Below are positions 25,521 through 33,458 of a DNA stretch of 64,000 bases, piece after piece. The position numbers were made by a program, and so were the translations under genes. How positions within the stretch are numbered: position 1 is the stretch's first letter; each line of letters begins with the position of its first letter. Under the pieces are notes generated by a model that worked only from the letters and a program-made list of their open reading frames with translations, was not told where the DNA came from and did not search any database. Source of the stretch: Nocardioides sp. L-11A (GTDB lineage: Bacteria > Actinomycetota > Actinomycetes > Propionibacteriales > Nocardioidaceae); contig CP124680.1 in NCBI GenBank assembly GCA_029961745.1, forward strand, positions 1,426,001 through 1,490,000, given 5' to 3'.

Positions 25521-26852
25521 TCAGGCGGCGGTGTGGTCGAGGACGAAATGGGTGACCATGATGTCGGTGCGGGTCGGTGTGTCGTCACCGGTGGTGGGGG
25601 TGACCCGGCGGGTGCCGGTCGGGTCGATGAGGTAGTGGGCCCCGTAGGGATCGCGCCAGATCACGATCCCGGGGAACGGATGTCGTGCTTCCCAACCGGC
25701 GTGGGTCTTGACCCGGTGGTGGGTACGCGTCAACGGCCCCAGGTTGCCGATGCTGGTCGGCCCGCCCTCGCTGTAGGGGACCGCATGGTCCAGATCGACG
25801 TTGCGGGTGGTGTTCGCAGCGAACGGGAACACGTCGGCGGGATGGATCAGGTGCACCGCCTCACGCAGCCGCGCGGGGATCTCATAGGCATCGACCGGTG
25901 CCTGGCCAGGTAGATCGATGACGGGGGTGATCCGGACTCTCGCTCCCGCCTCACCGAGCAGTCGCATCATCCGGGCGATGGTGACCGGACCGTGGCCCTC
26001 GAGACGGGCGATGGGTGAGTCGGCGTACAGGTGCAGGTACACCGTGGCCCGGACCTTCACCGGCCCGTCCGAGAGGTCGAGGTCGGCGTGTGCGGTGGGA
26101 TTGAGCAACAACGCCGCCGCTGCAACCCGGCGGTCGTTGGAGTCCGCGTCGGGCAACTGGTCCTTCAACCTCTCCGCGACCGCGCTCACCGCAGCATCGA
26201 TCCCCGCGATGGTGAGTGCGTCGGCACGGATGGTGAACGTGGCCATCCCGTGCTTGTTGACCCGCGACATGCGGGCACACCGCTCCTTCGCCGCAGCCTC
26301 CTCCCGGACCCGAGCCAACTCCGGCGCGGCGGCGGCGACCTTGCCGTCCACCACGGACTCGAACCTCGACCACGCCAACCGGCCGTCCGCGACCTCATGG
26401 ACCTCGGCGTCGACCCAGGCTGCTTCCTCAGGAGTGAGGTCGCGGGTCGCGGCCGCGACATGGCGGGCATGCGGCACCCGCACCGTGCCGGCCCGGACCC
26501 CGGCCCACAGCCTCGGGAGGCGGAGGTGGAGGTCGACCGCATCCGCGATCAACCGGCGCGCGCCATAGGGACTCAGCTGGACCCGGGCCCCGAACGCCGC
26601 CGCAGCATGCTCGGTGACCAGCGGCGTACCGGCCCCACCCGCTGGTCTCGCTCGTGACCGGCCCCGCCGATCCGAGGCTGGCAGCCGGTCGGGATGGTGC
26701 AGCACCGCCCACTGATACGCCGCCCGCAACACCTCACGCTCAGCCTCCAGACGCGCGGCGTGCTGGCGCTCGACGAACTCGAGCACCCCCACCGCCGACA
26801 GGTCCTCAAGACCCGCCACCGTCCCATCACTGACCATGCCGGCATCAAACAC
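25521..26852 (-). CDS. DUF222 (13E12 repeat) HNH endonuclease-like protein
   Basis: The 443-residue protein has a long N-terminal helical DUF222 region and a C-terminal HNH nuclease domain (NVDLDHAVPYSEGGPTSIGN, then LTRTHHRVKTHAGW). The family is very abundant in Nocardioides and mycobacteria (the 13E12 repeat of M. tuberculosis) and often occurs in many copies, suggesting mobility or a selfish element. No catalytic role is established. The start is GTG 26852; ATG 26837 is an alternative. No terminal repeats are visible next to it. Confidence 0.9.
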   Translation of the reverse strand: MFDAGMVSDGTVAGLEDLSAVGVLEFVERQHAARLEAEREVLRAAYQWAVLHHPDRLPASDRRGRSRARPAGGAGTPLVTEHAAAAFGARVQLSPYGARRLIADAVDLHLRLPRLWAGVRAGTVRVPHARHVAAATRDLTPEEAAWVDAEVHEVADGRLAWSRFESVVDGKVAAAAPELARVREEAAAKERCARMSRVNKHGMATFTIRADALTIAGIDAAVSAVAERLKDQLPDADSNDRRVAAAALLLNPTAHADLDLSDGPVKVRATVYLHLYADSPIARLEGHGPVTIARMMRLLGEAGARVRITPVIDLPGQAPVDAYEIPARLREAVHLIHPADVFPFAANTTRNVDLDHAVPYSEGGPTSIGNLGPLTRTHHRVKTHAGWEARHPFPGIVIWRDPYGAHYLIDPTGTRRVTPTTGDDTPTRTDIMVTHFVLDHTAA

Positions 26853-26893
26853 AGGGGGTCCGACACAACCCCGGGAACCCGCCGGACACGCCA

Positions 26894-26940
26894 GCGGCGC
26901 CGGTCCCGAAGGACCGACGCCGCCGACCGACGGAGTCGGT
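26894..26940 (-). terminator. Two tandem hairpins after the lipoprotein gene
   Basis: GCGGCGCCGGTCC and GGACCGACGCCGC pair over 13 bases (one G-U) around a CGAA tetraloop. Next to it ACCGAC-GGA-GTCGGT is a perfect 6-base stem. They lie directly downstream of the minus-strand lipoprotein gene and would end its transcript before the DUF222 gene. Confidence 0.7.
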
Positions 26941-26942
26941 GC

Positions 26943-27389
26943 TCAGCCCATCGCCGCCTGCTGGCAGGTGGCCTGCGCGTTGGTGAACAGCTCGACGTCC
27001 GCCGGGTCGATGCCGGTCGGGTCGCTGTCGGCGAGCGCCTGGAGGGTCTTCGCCGACGCGTCGTCGTACACCTCGTCGATGAAGCAGGAGAGCACCTTCT
27101 CGATGACGCCCTCGGGCATGTCGATACCGGCCTGCTCGCTGGTCTCCTTCACGATGTCGCCGTACCCGGCGACGACGTCGTCGCGCGACGGCTTGTCGCC
27201 GTCGGCCTCGGGCGCGTCGCCGGTGTCGTCGTCGGTATCGGCGTCGGTGTCGGACTCCTGGGTCTCGGTGCTCTGCGAGGACTTCTCCTCGGTGTCGGGC
27301 TTGTCCGCGTCGTCACTGCCGCAGGCGGTCAGCAGGCCGGAGAGTCCGACGGTCGCCGCCAGGAGCAGGCCCGGGATTCGTGTACGCAT
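26943..27389 (-). CDS. Small acidic lipoprotein
   Basis: The 148-residue protein starts MRTRIPGLLLAATVGLSG and has a lipobox ending LLTACG, so it should be lipid-anchored. An acidic Asp/Glu/Ser/Thr-rich linker (TEEKSSQSTETQ to DDTGDAPEADGD) leads to a small helical domain with two cysteines (LSCF and ATCQ) near residues 107 and 142. The fold is not recognised. ATG 27389 with GGAG 10 bases upstream is chosen because the lipobox then sits at the usual distance. Confidence 0.8.
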   Translation of the reverse strand: MRTRIPGLLLAATVGLSGLLTACGSDDADKPDTEEKSSQSTETQESDTDADTDDDTGDAPEADGDKPSRDDVVAGYGDIVKETSEQAGIDMPEGVIEKVLSCFIDEVYDDASAKTLQALADSDPTGIDPADVELFTNAQATCQQAAMG

Positions 27390-27529
27390 GTCTCGTTGTC
27401 TCCTCGATCGGATGGAGGCCTCGCTTTGGTGGGGCCTCACCGGGACCGTCCTACCCATCCGCCGTGGGGCGAACCCATGATCTTCCTCGCCCGGTGCCGC
27501 TGTCGGCGCGGTGTGGCAGATTTCCTGTC

Positions 27530-27913
27530 GTGGCCCGCCCGACCCGTCCCGACGTCCCCGGCGCGTACGTCGCGCGCCTGCGCGCGATCTTCGCGCGGCT
27601 GCCGGAGTGCCGTGAGGAGGACGCCTGGGTCGGTGTGCGCTGGCGCGTGGCGGGCACGACCGCCACCGTCGCGCACGTCTTCGGTGGTGAGGACCAGCTG
27701 TTCCGGATCGTCCTGCGCGCCGAGCCGGAGGAGGTGATGGCCTTCCAGCACCTCGGGGCGCCGTACTTCAAGGCCGAGTGGGGTGGCAATGTCGTCGGCC
27801 TGCTGATCGACGACGACACCGACTGGGAGGAGCTCGCCGAGCTGCTCACCGACTCGTTCTGCCTGCAGGCGCCGCAGCGCCTGGTCGACCTCGTCGACCG
27901 ACCCGGGGCCTGA
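27530..27913 (+). CDS. MmcQ/YjbR family protein
   Basis: The 127-residue protein matches the MmcQ/YjbR fold (CyaY-like): RLPECREEDAWVGVRWRV, then VAHVFGGEDQLFRIVLRA, GAPYFKAEWGGNVVGLLID and a C-terminal EELAELLTDSFCLQAP. Members are called DNA-binding-like, but the function is not settled. GTG 27530 is used because the family starts there; CAGATT 7 bases upstream resembles the leaderless -10 boxes of this window. Confidence 0.85.
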   Translation: MARPTRPDVPGAYVARLRAIFARLPECREEDAWVGVRWRVAGTTATVAHVFGGEDQLFRIVLRAEPEEVMAFQHLGAPYFKAEWGGNVVGLLIDDDTDWEELAELLTDSFCLQAPQRLVDLVDRPGA

Positions 27914-27921
27914 GCGGCCGC

Positions 27922-28587
27922 TCAGCCCTCGGCGGAGCGGGACCAGCCCTGCTCCGTCTCGTCGAGCGGCGCCCACTTCGGGATGAGGAACAGTCCGGTC
28001 GCCTCGACGGCAGCGTCCGCGCCCGGGACGCCGATCCGCGCCTCGACGGTGATCTTGCGGCCCTCCTCGCCGGCGATCCGGGCCTCCATCCGGACCGGCC
28101 CGAGGGGCAGCGGCCGGCGGTAGCGCAGGGTGAGGGTGCCGGTCATCGTCAGCCGCTTGAAGCCGCTCGCGGTCTCGCCCATGATCTGGTCGAGCATCAG
28201 CGCGGACACGCCGCCGTGCACCATCCCCGGCGGGCCCTCGTACGCCGCCCCGAGCGTCATCTCGGCGTACGCGCTGCCGAAGGCGTCATGCACGATGTCG
28301 ACCGGAGGCGCGACCGCGTTGCCCCGGCCCACGACGGCGTTGCCCCAGTTCCAGCTGCGGCCCTCCGAGTTGAAGCGGACCCCTGCGGGCCCGGGCAGCT
28401 GCGCGGCCCGCAGGCGGGCGACGAGCCCGTCGACATCGGCCCGCACGGCCGCCAGCTCCTCGTCGGCGACGGTGCTGCGGATCGTGGCGTCGACGAGGTC
28501 GCGCACCGAATCGGCGAGGGCGGAGAGGGCCTTCTCGCGACGCTCGACCTCGTCGGTCGGGATCTCGTCGTGGATGAACATCTCCAT
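27922..28587 (-). CDS. PaaI-type hotdog-fold thioesterase
   Basis: The 221-residue protein has an N-terminal helical extension of about 90 residues and a C-terminal hotdog domain. Its PaaI signature GMVHGGVSALMLDQIMG carries the catalytic-region His, Gly and Asp. It should hydrolyse acyl-CoA thioesters. It lies 22 bases from a divergent crotonase gene, which suggests shared acyl-CoA chemistry. The ATG at 28587 is chosen for AGGG 6 bases upstream; ATG 28593 is equally in frame. Confidence 0.85.
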   Translation of the reverse strand: MEMFIHDEIPTDEVERREKALSALADSVRDLVDATIRSTVADEELAAVRADVDGLVARLRAAQLPGPAGVRFNSEGRSWNWGNAVVGRGNAVAPPVDIVHDAFGSAYAEMTLGAAYEGPPGMVHGGVSALMLDQIMGETASGFKRLTMTGTLTLRYRRPLPLGPVRMEARIAGEEGRKITVEARIGVPGADAAVEATGLFLIPKWAPLDETEQGWSRSAEG

Positions 28588-28596
28588 GGGCATCCC

Positions 28597-28602
28597 TAGA
28601 TT
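28597..28602 (+). promoter_or_regulatory. Candidate leaderless -10 box TAGATT
   Basis: TAGATT lies 7 bases before the crotonase ATG inside a 22-base divergent gap, which leaves no room for a normal leader. It is the strongest of the leaderless candidates. Confidence 0.55.
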
Positions 28603-28609
28603 GTCGTGC

Positions 28610-29389
28610 ATGAGTGAGACCGCCGACGCACCGGCCAACCCCGCCGTCCAGACCATCCGCGTCGAGCGCACCCTCGTCATCGGGCTGGACCGCCCGGCCA
28701 AGCGCAACGCCATCAACGGCGCCGTCACCCGGGGCCTCGACGAGGCGCTCAACCTGCTCGAGGACGACGACGGCCTGTGGTGCGGCGTCCTGACCGGTGG
28801 GCCGGACGTGTTCTCGGCGGGCGCCGACCTCGCCGAGGGCCCGGGGGAGCCGACGGAGCGCGGCGGCATCGCCGGGATCATGTCGCGTGCCCGCCCGAAG
28901 CCACTGATCGCCGCTGTCGAGGGCTACGCGCTGGGCGGTGGCCTCGAGCTGGTGCTGTGCTGCGACCTCGTCGTCGCCTCCCGTACGGCGAGCTTCGGCT
29001 TCCCCGAGGTGAAGCGCGGCCTGCTACCCGACTTCGGCGGCGTCTTCCGCGCCCCGCGGGTGCTGCCGGCCAATGTCGCCCGCGAGATGCTGCTGACCGG
29101 CGAGCCGATCGACGCCGTCCGCGCCGAGCGTCTCGGCTTCGTCAACCGGCTCGTCGAGCCCGGCACGACCCTCGACATCGCCCTCGGCCTGGCCGCCACC
29201 ATCAGCGGCAACGCGCCCCTCGCCGTCCGTGCGGCACTGGCGCTGGCACACGACGAGATCAACGGCGACGAGACCGCCAGCTGGGCGGCCAGCCACGCCG
29301 CGCACGAGCGGCTGCTGGCCTCCGCCGATCTGGTCGAGGGGGTCGCCGCGTTCTTCGAGCGACGTGAGCCGCGCTGGACGGGCCGGTGA
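28610..29389 (+). CDS. Crotonase-family enoyl-CoA hydratase
   Basis: The 259-residue protein has crotonase-fold signatures: RPAKRNAINGAVTRGL, the oxyanion-hole segment FSAGADLAEG, and EGYALGGGLELVLCCDLVVAS with the second oxyanion glycine. PEVKRGLLPDFGGVFR has Pro and Asp where many hydratases have the second catalytic Glu, so isomerase or another crotonase activity is possible. It acts on acyl-CoA in the cytoplasm. The divergent thioesterase is its likely functional neighbour. Confidence 0.88.
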   Translation: MSETADAPANPAVQTIRVERTLVIGLDRPAKRNAINGAVTRGLDEALNLLEDDDGLWCGVLTGGPDVFSAGADLAEGPGEPTERGGIAGIMSRARPKPLIAAVEGYALGGGLELVLCCDLVVASRTASFGFPEVKRGLLPDFGGVFRAPRVLPANVAREMLLTGEPIDAVRAERLGFVNRLVEPGTTLDIALGLAATISGNAPLAVRAALALAHDEINGDETASWAASHAAHERLLASADLVEGVAAFFERREPRWTGR

Positions 29390-29500
29390 CCCGCGCCCCG
29401 CGCCCGTACGACGGCATTTCAGGGGTTCCAGGGATCCTCGGCGCCCCGCGCTGCCAGGATTCGGCCTACCCGGGAGAACGCGTGGAAGGGCAGGGCGACC

Positions 29501-30913
29501 ATGGAACCGACCGACTTCATCACTGAGTTCGCTCGTCGCCTGCGAGCCGGCGACGCGGCGGTCGTGTGCGGCGCCGGCATCTCGGTCCCCAGCAGCCTTC
29601 CCGACTGGAACGAGCTTCTCGCCGACGCCCGCGCGGAGCTCGACCTCGACGAGTCCTTCTCCGATCTGGCGCTGCTGGCGACGTACTACGTGTCGCAGAT
29701 CGACGGAGGCCGGGCACGGCTGACGAAGGCCATCCGCTCGGCCCTGACGGCCCGGGACTTCGACCCCAACCCGATCCACCACCTGCTGTGGGACCTCCCG
29801 GTGCCCTACCTCTGGTCCCTCAATTTCGACAACCTCCTCGAGCTGGCCCATCATCGCGACAAGGGGCACCTGCCGCGCATCATCCAGGACGACTCGGAGA
29901 TGACCGGATCGTTGTCGCGCGGGGGCTGCACGCTGGTCAAGATGCACGGCGGCATCGACGACATCGAGGCCACTCCGGGGCGACGCCTGGTCATCACGCG
30001 CGACGACTTCGACGCGTACGTGAAGACCTATCCGCGGACCTGGGCCCGGCTGATCGCCGACTTCTACACGAAGTCGATCCTCTTCATCGGGATCAGCTTC
30101 GCCGACCCCAACATGCAGACCCTCCTGCGTCTGGTGCGGACGAGCGAGTCGCGCAACATGCAGCGTCACTACTCCATCGTCGAGAAGGTCGACGGCGAGC
30201 TGGACCGCTCGACCGCGGCGCTGTACGCCCTGCAGACGGCGGATCTTCGCCAGGGCGGCGTCGAGGCGGTCGAGGTCGACTCCTTCGACGACATCCCGGA
30301 TCTCCTCCGCCGGCTCGAGGTCGCCTCACGGCCGCCCACCGTGATGGTCTGCGGCTCGCTCGGCACCGTCGGCCCGGCGATCCCCCAGTTCATGAGCGCG
30401 CTGGGGACGAAGCTGGCCACCGTCCACGAGAGCGTGAGCCTCGTCCACGGCGGAAGCGAGACGATCGGAGTCGTCGCCCACCGTTTCGCGGAGCACCTGG
30501 AGCGGTCCGGCAGCTACGGCGACTCGCGCCTGGTCCAGGTACGCCGCAGCGAGCCCGGTGTCGGCACCGAGACCGTCACCGAGCGCCGGCTGGGAACCAT
30601 CGTCTTCCCCGGGACCGAGTCGGCCGACGTCCGCGTCGACCTGTGCTCCCGGGCGAGCATCTGCATCGTGATCGGCGGCGGCGAGCACACCCGCCTGGAG
30701 GTCGAGGAGTGCCGGAGGCAGGGGGTGCGTGTCCTTCCCGTCCCGGTCGGGGAGGATGCTGGGGGAGTGGTGCCGTACAGCCAGGAGCTGTGGAACGAGA
30801 TGAGCCGGACGGCCGGGGGACAGATGCTGCGCTCGCTGAGCATGGACGATCCCATCGTGCTGGCCGAGCTGGTGGCGCACGAGGTCAGCACCCACCTGCG
30901 CGGGCACCATTGA
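29501..30913 (+). CDS. SIR2-SLOG protein, Thoeris ThsA-like
   Basis: The 470-residue protein has an N-terminal SIR2-type NAD-binding domain: GAGIS at 24-28, LNFDN with Asn108 and Asp110, VKMHGGID with His149 and LFIGISFADPN at 194-204. It continues into a C-terminal SLOG/Rossmann domain from about 279 (VMVCGSLG, LVHGGSE, CIVIGGGEHTRLEVEEC). This order, these Asn and His positions and the length match ThsA of the Thoeris anti-phage system, where SLOG senses a cyclic ADP-ribose-like signal and SIR2 destroys NAD+. AAGGGCAGGG precedes the ATG. The next gene starts one base after the stop. No TIR-domain ThsB gene is in the window. Confidence 0.88.
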   Translation: MEPTDFITEFARRLRAGDAAVVCGAGISVPSSLPDWNELLADARAELDLDESFSDLALLATYYVSQIDGGRARLTKAIRSALTARDFDPNPIHHLLWDLPVPYLWSLNFDNLLELAHHRDKGHLPRIIQDDSEMTGSLSRGGCTLVKMHGGIDDIEATPGRRLVITRDDFDAYVKTYPRTWARLIADFYTKSILFIGISFADPNMQTLLRLVRTSESRNMQRHYSIVEKVDGELDRSTAALYALQTADLRQGGVEAVEVDSFDDIPDLLRRLEVASRPPTVMVCGSLGTVGPAIPQFMSALGTKLATVHESVSLVHGGSETIGVVAHRFAEHLERSGSYGDSRLVQVRRSEPGVGTETVTERRLGTIVFPGTESADVRVDLCSRASICIVIGGGEHTRLEVEECRRQGVRVLPVPVGEDAGGVVPYSQELWNEMSRTAGGQMLRSLSMDDPIVLAELVAHEVSTHLRGHH

Positions 30914-30914
30914 G

Positions 30915-31502
30915 ATGAGAGCGCAACTGGTCACGCTCGGCCCGCACGCGGGCTCGATCCGCGACCTGGCGCGGGGGGTGCGGCTGGCTGCCCGGCCCTA
31001 TGTCGACCGCTGGGGGCGGGACTACCTCGAACCTGCCGACGCACTGCGTCGAGCCTCCGAGCTCCTGCCCCGGCCCGAGCGTGCCGACGCGGTGACCTGG
31101 GTGCCCGGGCATGACGGGTCTCCGGGGCCGGGGCACGCGCTCGCCGCGGCGCTGGCGACCAGCTGGAGACTGCCGCTGCGTGAATGCCTGCTGCGTCCTC
31201 ACGAGATCCCCTCGGCGCATTCGTCCGGGGAGCGTCCCGGCCTCGACAGCGTGTGCGACAGCCTTGCGGTGACCGGACGCCATCCGGGGAGGCTCGTCGT
31301 CGTCGACAACGTGATCGCCTCGGGTGCCAACATGCTCGGTGCTCTGCGGACGCTGGCGGCGGCCGGCAGGACCGACCTGATCGTGATGAGCGTGTCGATC
31401 GACGCCACCGCCGGCAGCGGTGCCCACCTGGTCCCCCAGGGCGGCGGATGGGCCGCGACCCGGCGACTCAGCTGCCGTCGTCGAGCAGAGCCACCTCGCT
31501 GA
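30915..31502 (+). CDS. Phosphoribosyltransferase-fold protein coupled to the SIR2-SLOG gene
   Basis: The 195-residue protein carries a type I PRTase PRPP-binding motif at 128-140: VVVDNVIASGANM, where the second acidic residue of the usual D-D/E pair is Asn and the usual T-G-x-T is S-G-A-N. Upstream, VPGHDGSPGPGHALAAALA resembles the ComF-type P-x-H segment. It may bind a ribosyl-phosphate nucleotide with altered or no transferase activity. It begins one base after the SIR2-SLOG stop and has no good ribosome site, so it depends on coupling. Its last 35 bases overlap the convergent GntR gene. Confidence 0.75.
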   Translation: MRAQLVTLGPHAGSIRDLARGVRLAARPYVDRWGRDYLEPADALRRASELLPRPERADAVTWVPGHDGSPGPGHALAAALATSWRLPLRECLLRPHEIPSAHSSGERPGLDSVCDSLAVTGRHPGRLVVVDNVIASGANMLGALRTLAAAGRTDLIVMSVSIDATAGSGAHLVPQGGGWAATRRLSCRRRAEPPR

Positions 31503-32169
31503 CCAGCCCGATGTGGTCCTGCATCGCGCGGGCGGCGGCGGTGGGGTCGCCGGCGGCGATGGCGGCGGCGATCGCCCGGTGGCCGGCGAGGGAGGCCTGC
31601 GGGCGATCGGGCTGGGACAGCGACTCGATCCGGGTCTCGCGGACCAGCGCCCCGATCTCCACCATGAGCCGCGCCAGCAGCGCGGAGTGGCTGGCGGCGG
31701 TGACCGCCGCGTGGAACCTCTCGTCGCCGTCGATCCCGCGTCCCCCGGCGGCGATCTCGGCCGCCATGGCGGCGAGTGCCGCCTCGATCTGGGCCAGGTC
31801 CTCGTCGGTACGGCGCTGCGCGGCGAGGGCGGCGATCTTGGTCTCGAGCGCGTCGCGGGTCTCGAGGATCTCGGGGAGCCGGTCGGCGTGCTCGCGGATC
31901 GCCTGGGCGATGGTGCCGGCGGTCGTCTGACTGATCACGGTCCCGTCGCCGTGGCGCACGGTGACCGCGCCGATGACCTCCAGGGCCACGAGGGCCTGGC
32001 TCAGGGTGGCCCGGCTGACGCCGAGCTGCTGGGCCAGCTCGCGCTCCGGGGGCAGCCGGTCGCCGACCCCCAGCCCGGCGTCGGCGATCCACGCGGTGAT
32101 CTGCTCGGCGACCTGCTCGTAGAGCCGGGTCCGGGCGACCTTCGGGACGAGGGTGCGGTCGGCGGCCAT
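31468..32169 (-). CDS. GntR/FadR-type regulator (FCD domain)
   Basis: The 233-residue protein has a winged helix (GDRLPPERELAQQLGVSRATLSQALVALEVIGAV) and a helical FCD ligand domain with metal-binding-type residues (DERFHAAV, HRAIAAAIAAGD, MQDHIGLV). It is divergent from the CoA-transferase/carboxyltransferase pair, with a palindromic site between them, and probably controls those genes in response to an organic acid or acyl-CoA. Confidence 0.9.
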   Translation of the reverse strand: MAADRTLVPKVARTRLYEQVAEQITAWIADAGLGVGDRLPPERELAQQLGVSRATLSQALVALEVIGAVTVRHGDGTVISQTTAGTIAQAIREHADRLPEILETRDALETKIAALAAQRRTDEDLAQIEAALAAMAAEIAAGGRGIDGDERFHAAVTAASHSALLARLMVEIGALVRETRIESLSQPDRPQASLAGHRAIAAAIAAGDPTAAARAMQDHIGLVSEVALLDDGS

Positions 32170-32182
32170 GGGCCCATGCTAT

Positions 32183-32194
32183 TGACAGGTGTCA
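32183..32194. promoter_or_regulatory. Candidate GntR operator
   Basis: TGACA-GG-TGTCA is a perfect inverted repeat midway between the regulator and the CoA-transferase gene. It overlaps a TTGACA that could be a -35 element, and the half-site GGTGTC recurs a few bases on. Confidence 0.5.
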
Positions 32195-32258
32195 CGGTGT
32201 CCTATTGGCTAGGCCACTGAGCCAACGAGGCGACCGTGCCAGGTGACGGAGGAGACCC

Positions 32259-33458
32259 ATGGGACCGGAGCAGGACGAGGGGACGGCGGGCCCGCTCGCC
32301 GGCGTACTGGTGGTGGACCTGTCCCGGGCGCTGGCCGGGCCGCACGCGACGATGATGCTGGGCGACCTCGGTGCCCGCGTGGTCAAGGTGGAGGCCCCCG
32401 GACGCGGCGACGACACCCGGGGCTGGGGTCCCCCGTTCGTGGAGCCGGACGGCGGCGGCGAGCGGGAGTCGACGTACTTCCTCTCGGCCAACCGCAACAA
32501 GGAGTCCATCGCGCTCGACCTCAAGGACGACGCCGACCGTGCGGTCCTCCTGGGCCTCGTCGACCGCGCCGACGTGCTCGTCGAGAACTTCCGGACCGGC
32601 GTGCTCGAGCGCCTCGGGCTCGGGCTCGACACGCTCCTGGAGCGCAACCCGCGCCTGGTCGCCCTGTCGATCACCGGCTTCGGCCACGACGGGCCCGAGG
32701 GCGGACGCGCGGGCTACGACCAGATCGCCCAGGGGGAGGCGGGACTGATGTCCCTGACCGGCTCCGGCCCCGACGACCCGCAGCGGGTGGGCACCCCGAT
32801 CGCCGACCTCCTCGCCGGCATGTACGGCGCCTACGGGGTGCTCGCGGCGCTCCACGAGCGCACGCGCACCGGGGTCGGACAGATCGTGCGCACCTCGCTG
32901 CTGTCGGCGGCGGTGGGTGTCCACGCCTTCCAGGGCACCCGGTGGACCGTGGCCGGTGAGGTCGGCCGGGCCCAGGGCAACCACCATCCGTCGATCGCTC
33001 CCTACGGCCTGTTCCGCTGCGCCGACGGTGCGGTGCAGATCGCGGTCGGCTCGGAGTCGCTGTGGTCCCGGTTCTGTGCCGCGTTCGGCCTCGACCCGGA
33101 TCGTCCGGGCCTCGCGACGAACGCCGAGCGGGTCGCGCGGCGGGAGGAGACCGTCGCCCTGGTCGAGTCGGCGTTCGCGACCTGGTCGACCGAGGAGCTG
33201 CTCGAGCGTCTCGACGACGCCGGCATCCCCGCGGGGCGGGTCCGCACCCTCGACGAGGTCTACGGGTGGGCCCAGACCGAGAGCCAGGGACTCCTGCTGG
33301 ACGTCGACCACTCGACGCTGGGCCGGGTGCGGCTGCCCGGACCGCCGCTGCGCTTCTTCGAAGCGGGCGGCGTCGAGCGGACCCCGAGCGGACACCGGGC
33401 GCCGCCGACCCTCGACCAGCACGGTGCCGCGCTGCGCGCCTGGGTGGGGCAGGCGTGA
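32259..33458 (+). CDS. CaiB/BaiF family (class III) CoA-transferase
   Basis: The 399-residue protein starts GVLVVDLSRALAGPHATMMLGDLGARVVKVE, the family N-terminus. The catalytic Asp is probably in GYDQIAQGEAGLMSLTG, and NHHPSIAPYGLFRCADG is conserved. Class III enzymes move CoA between carboxylic acids. GGAGGAG 7 bases upstream fixes the ATG. The stop overlaps the GTG of the carboxyltransferase gene. The acid acted on is unknown. Confidence 0.9.
   Translation: MGPEQDEGTAGPLAGVLVVDLSRALAGPHATMMLGDLGARVVKVEAPGRGDDTRGWGPPFVEPDGGGERESTYFLSANRNKESIALDLKDDADRAVLLGLVDRADVLVENFRTGVLERLGLGLDTLLERNPRLVALSITGFGHDGPEGGRAGYDQIAQGEAGLMSLTGSGPDDPQRVGTPIADLLAGMYGAYGVLAALHERTRTGVGQIVRTSLLSAAVGVHAFQGTRWTVAGEVGRAQGNHHPSIAPYGLFRCADGAVQIAVGSESLWSRFCAAFGLDPDRPGLATNAERVARREETVALVESAFATWSTEELLERLDDAGIPAGRVRTLDEVYGWAQTESQGLLLDVDHSTLGRVRLPGPPLRFFEAGGVERTPSGHRAPPTLDQHGAALRAWVGQA

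Noticed and set aside
25521..26852. DUF222-HNH gene as a complete mobile element
   Set aside because: No inverted or direct repeats flank it within the gaps on either side, so only the CDS is reported.
29501..31502. Ordinary Thoeris operon
   Set aside because: The effector fits ThsA, but no TIR-domain ThsB is present on either side within the window; the partner is a PRTase-type protein, so the standard name is not applied.
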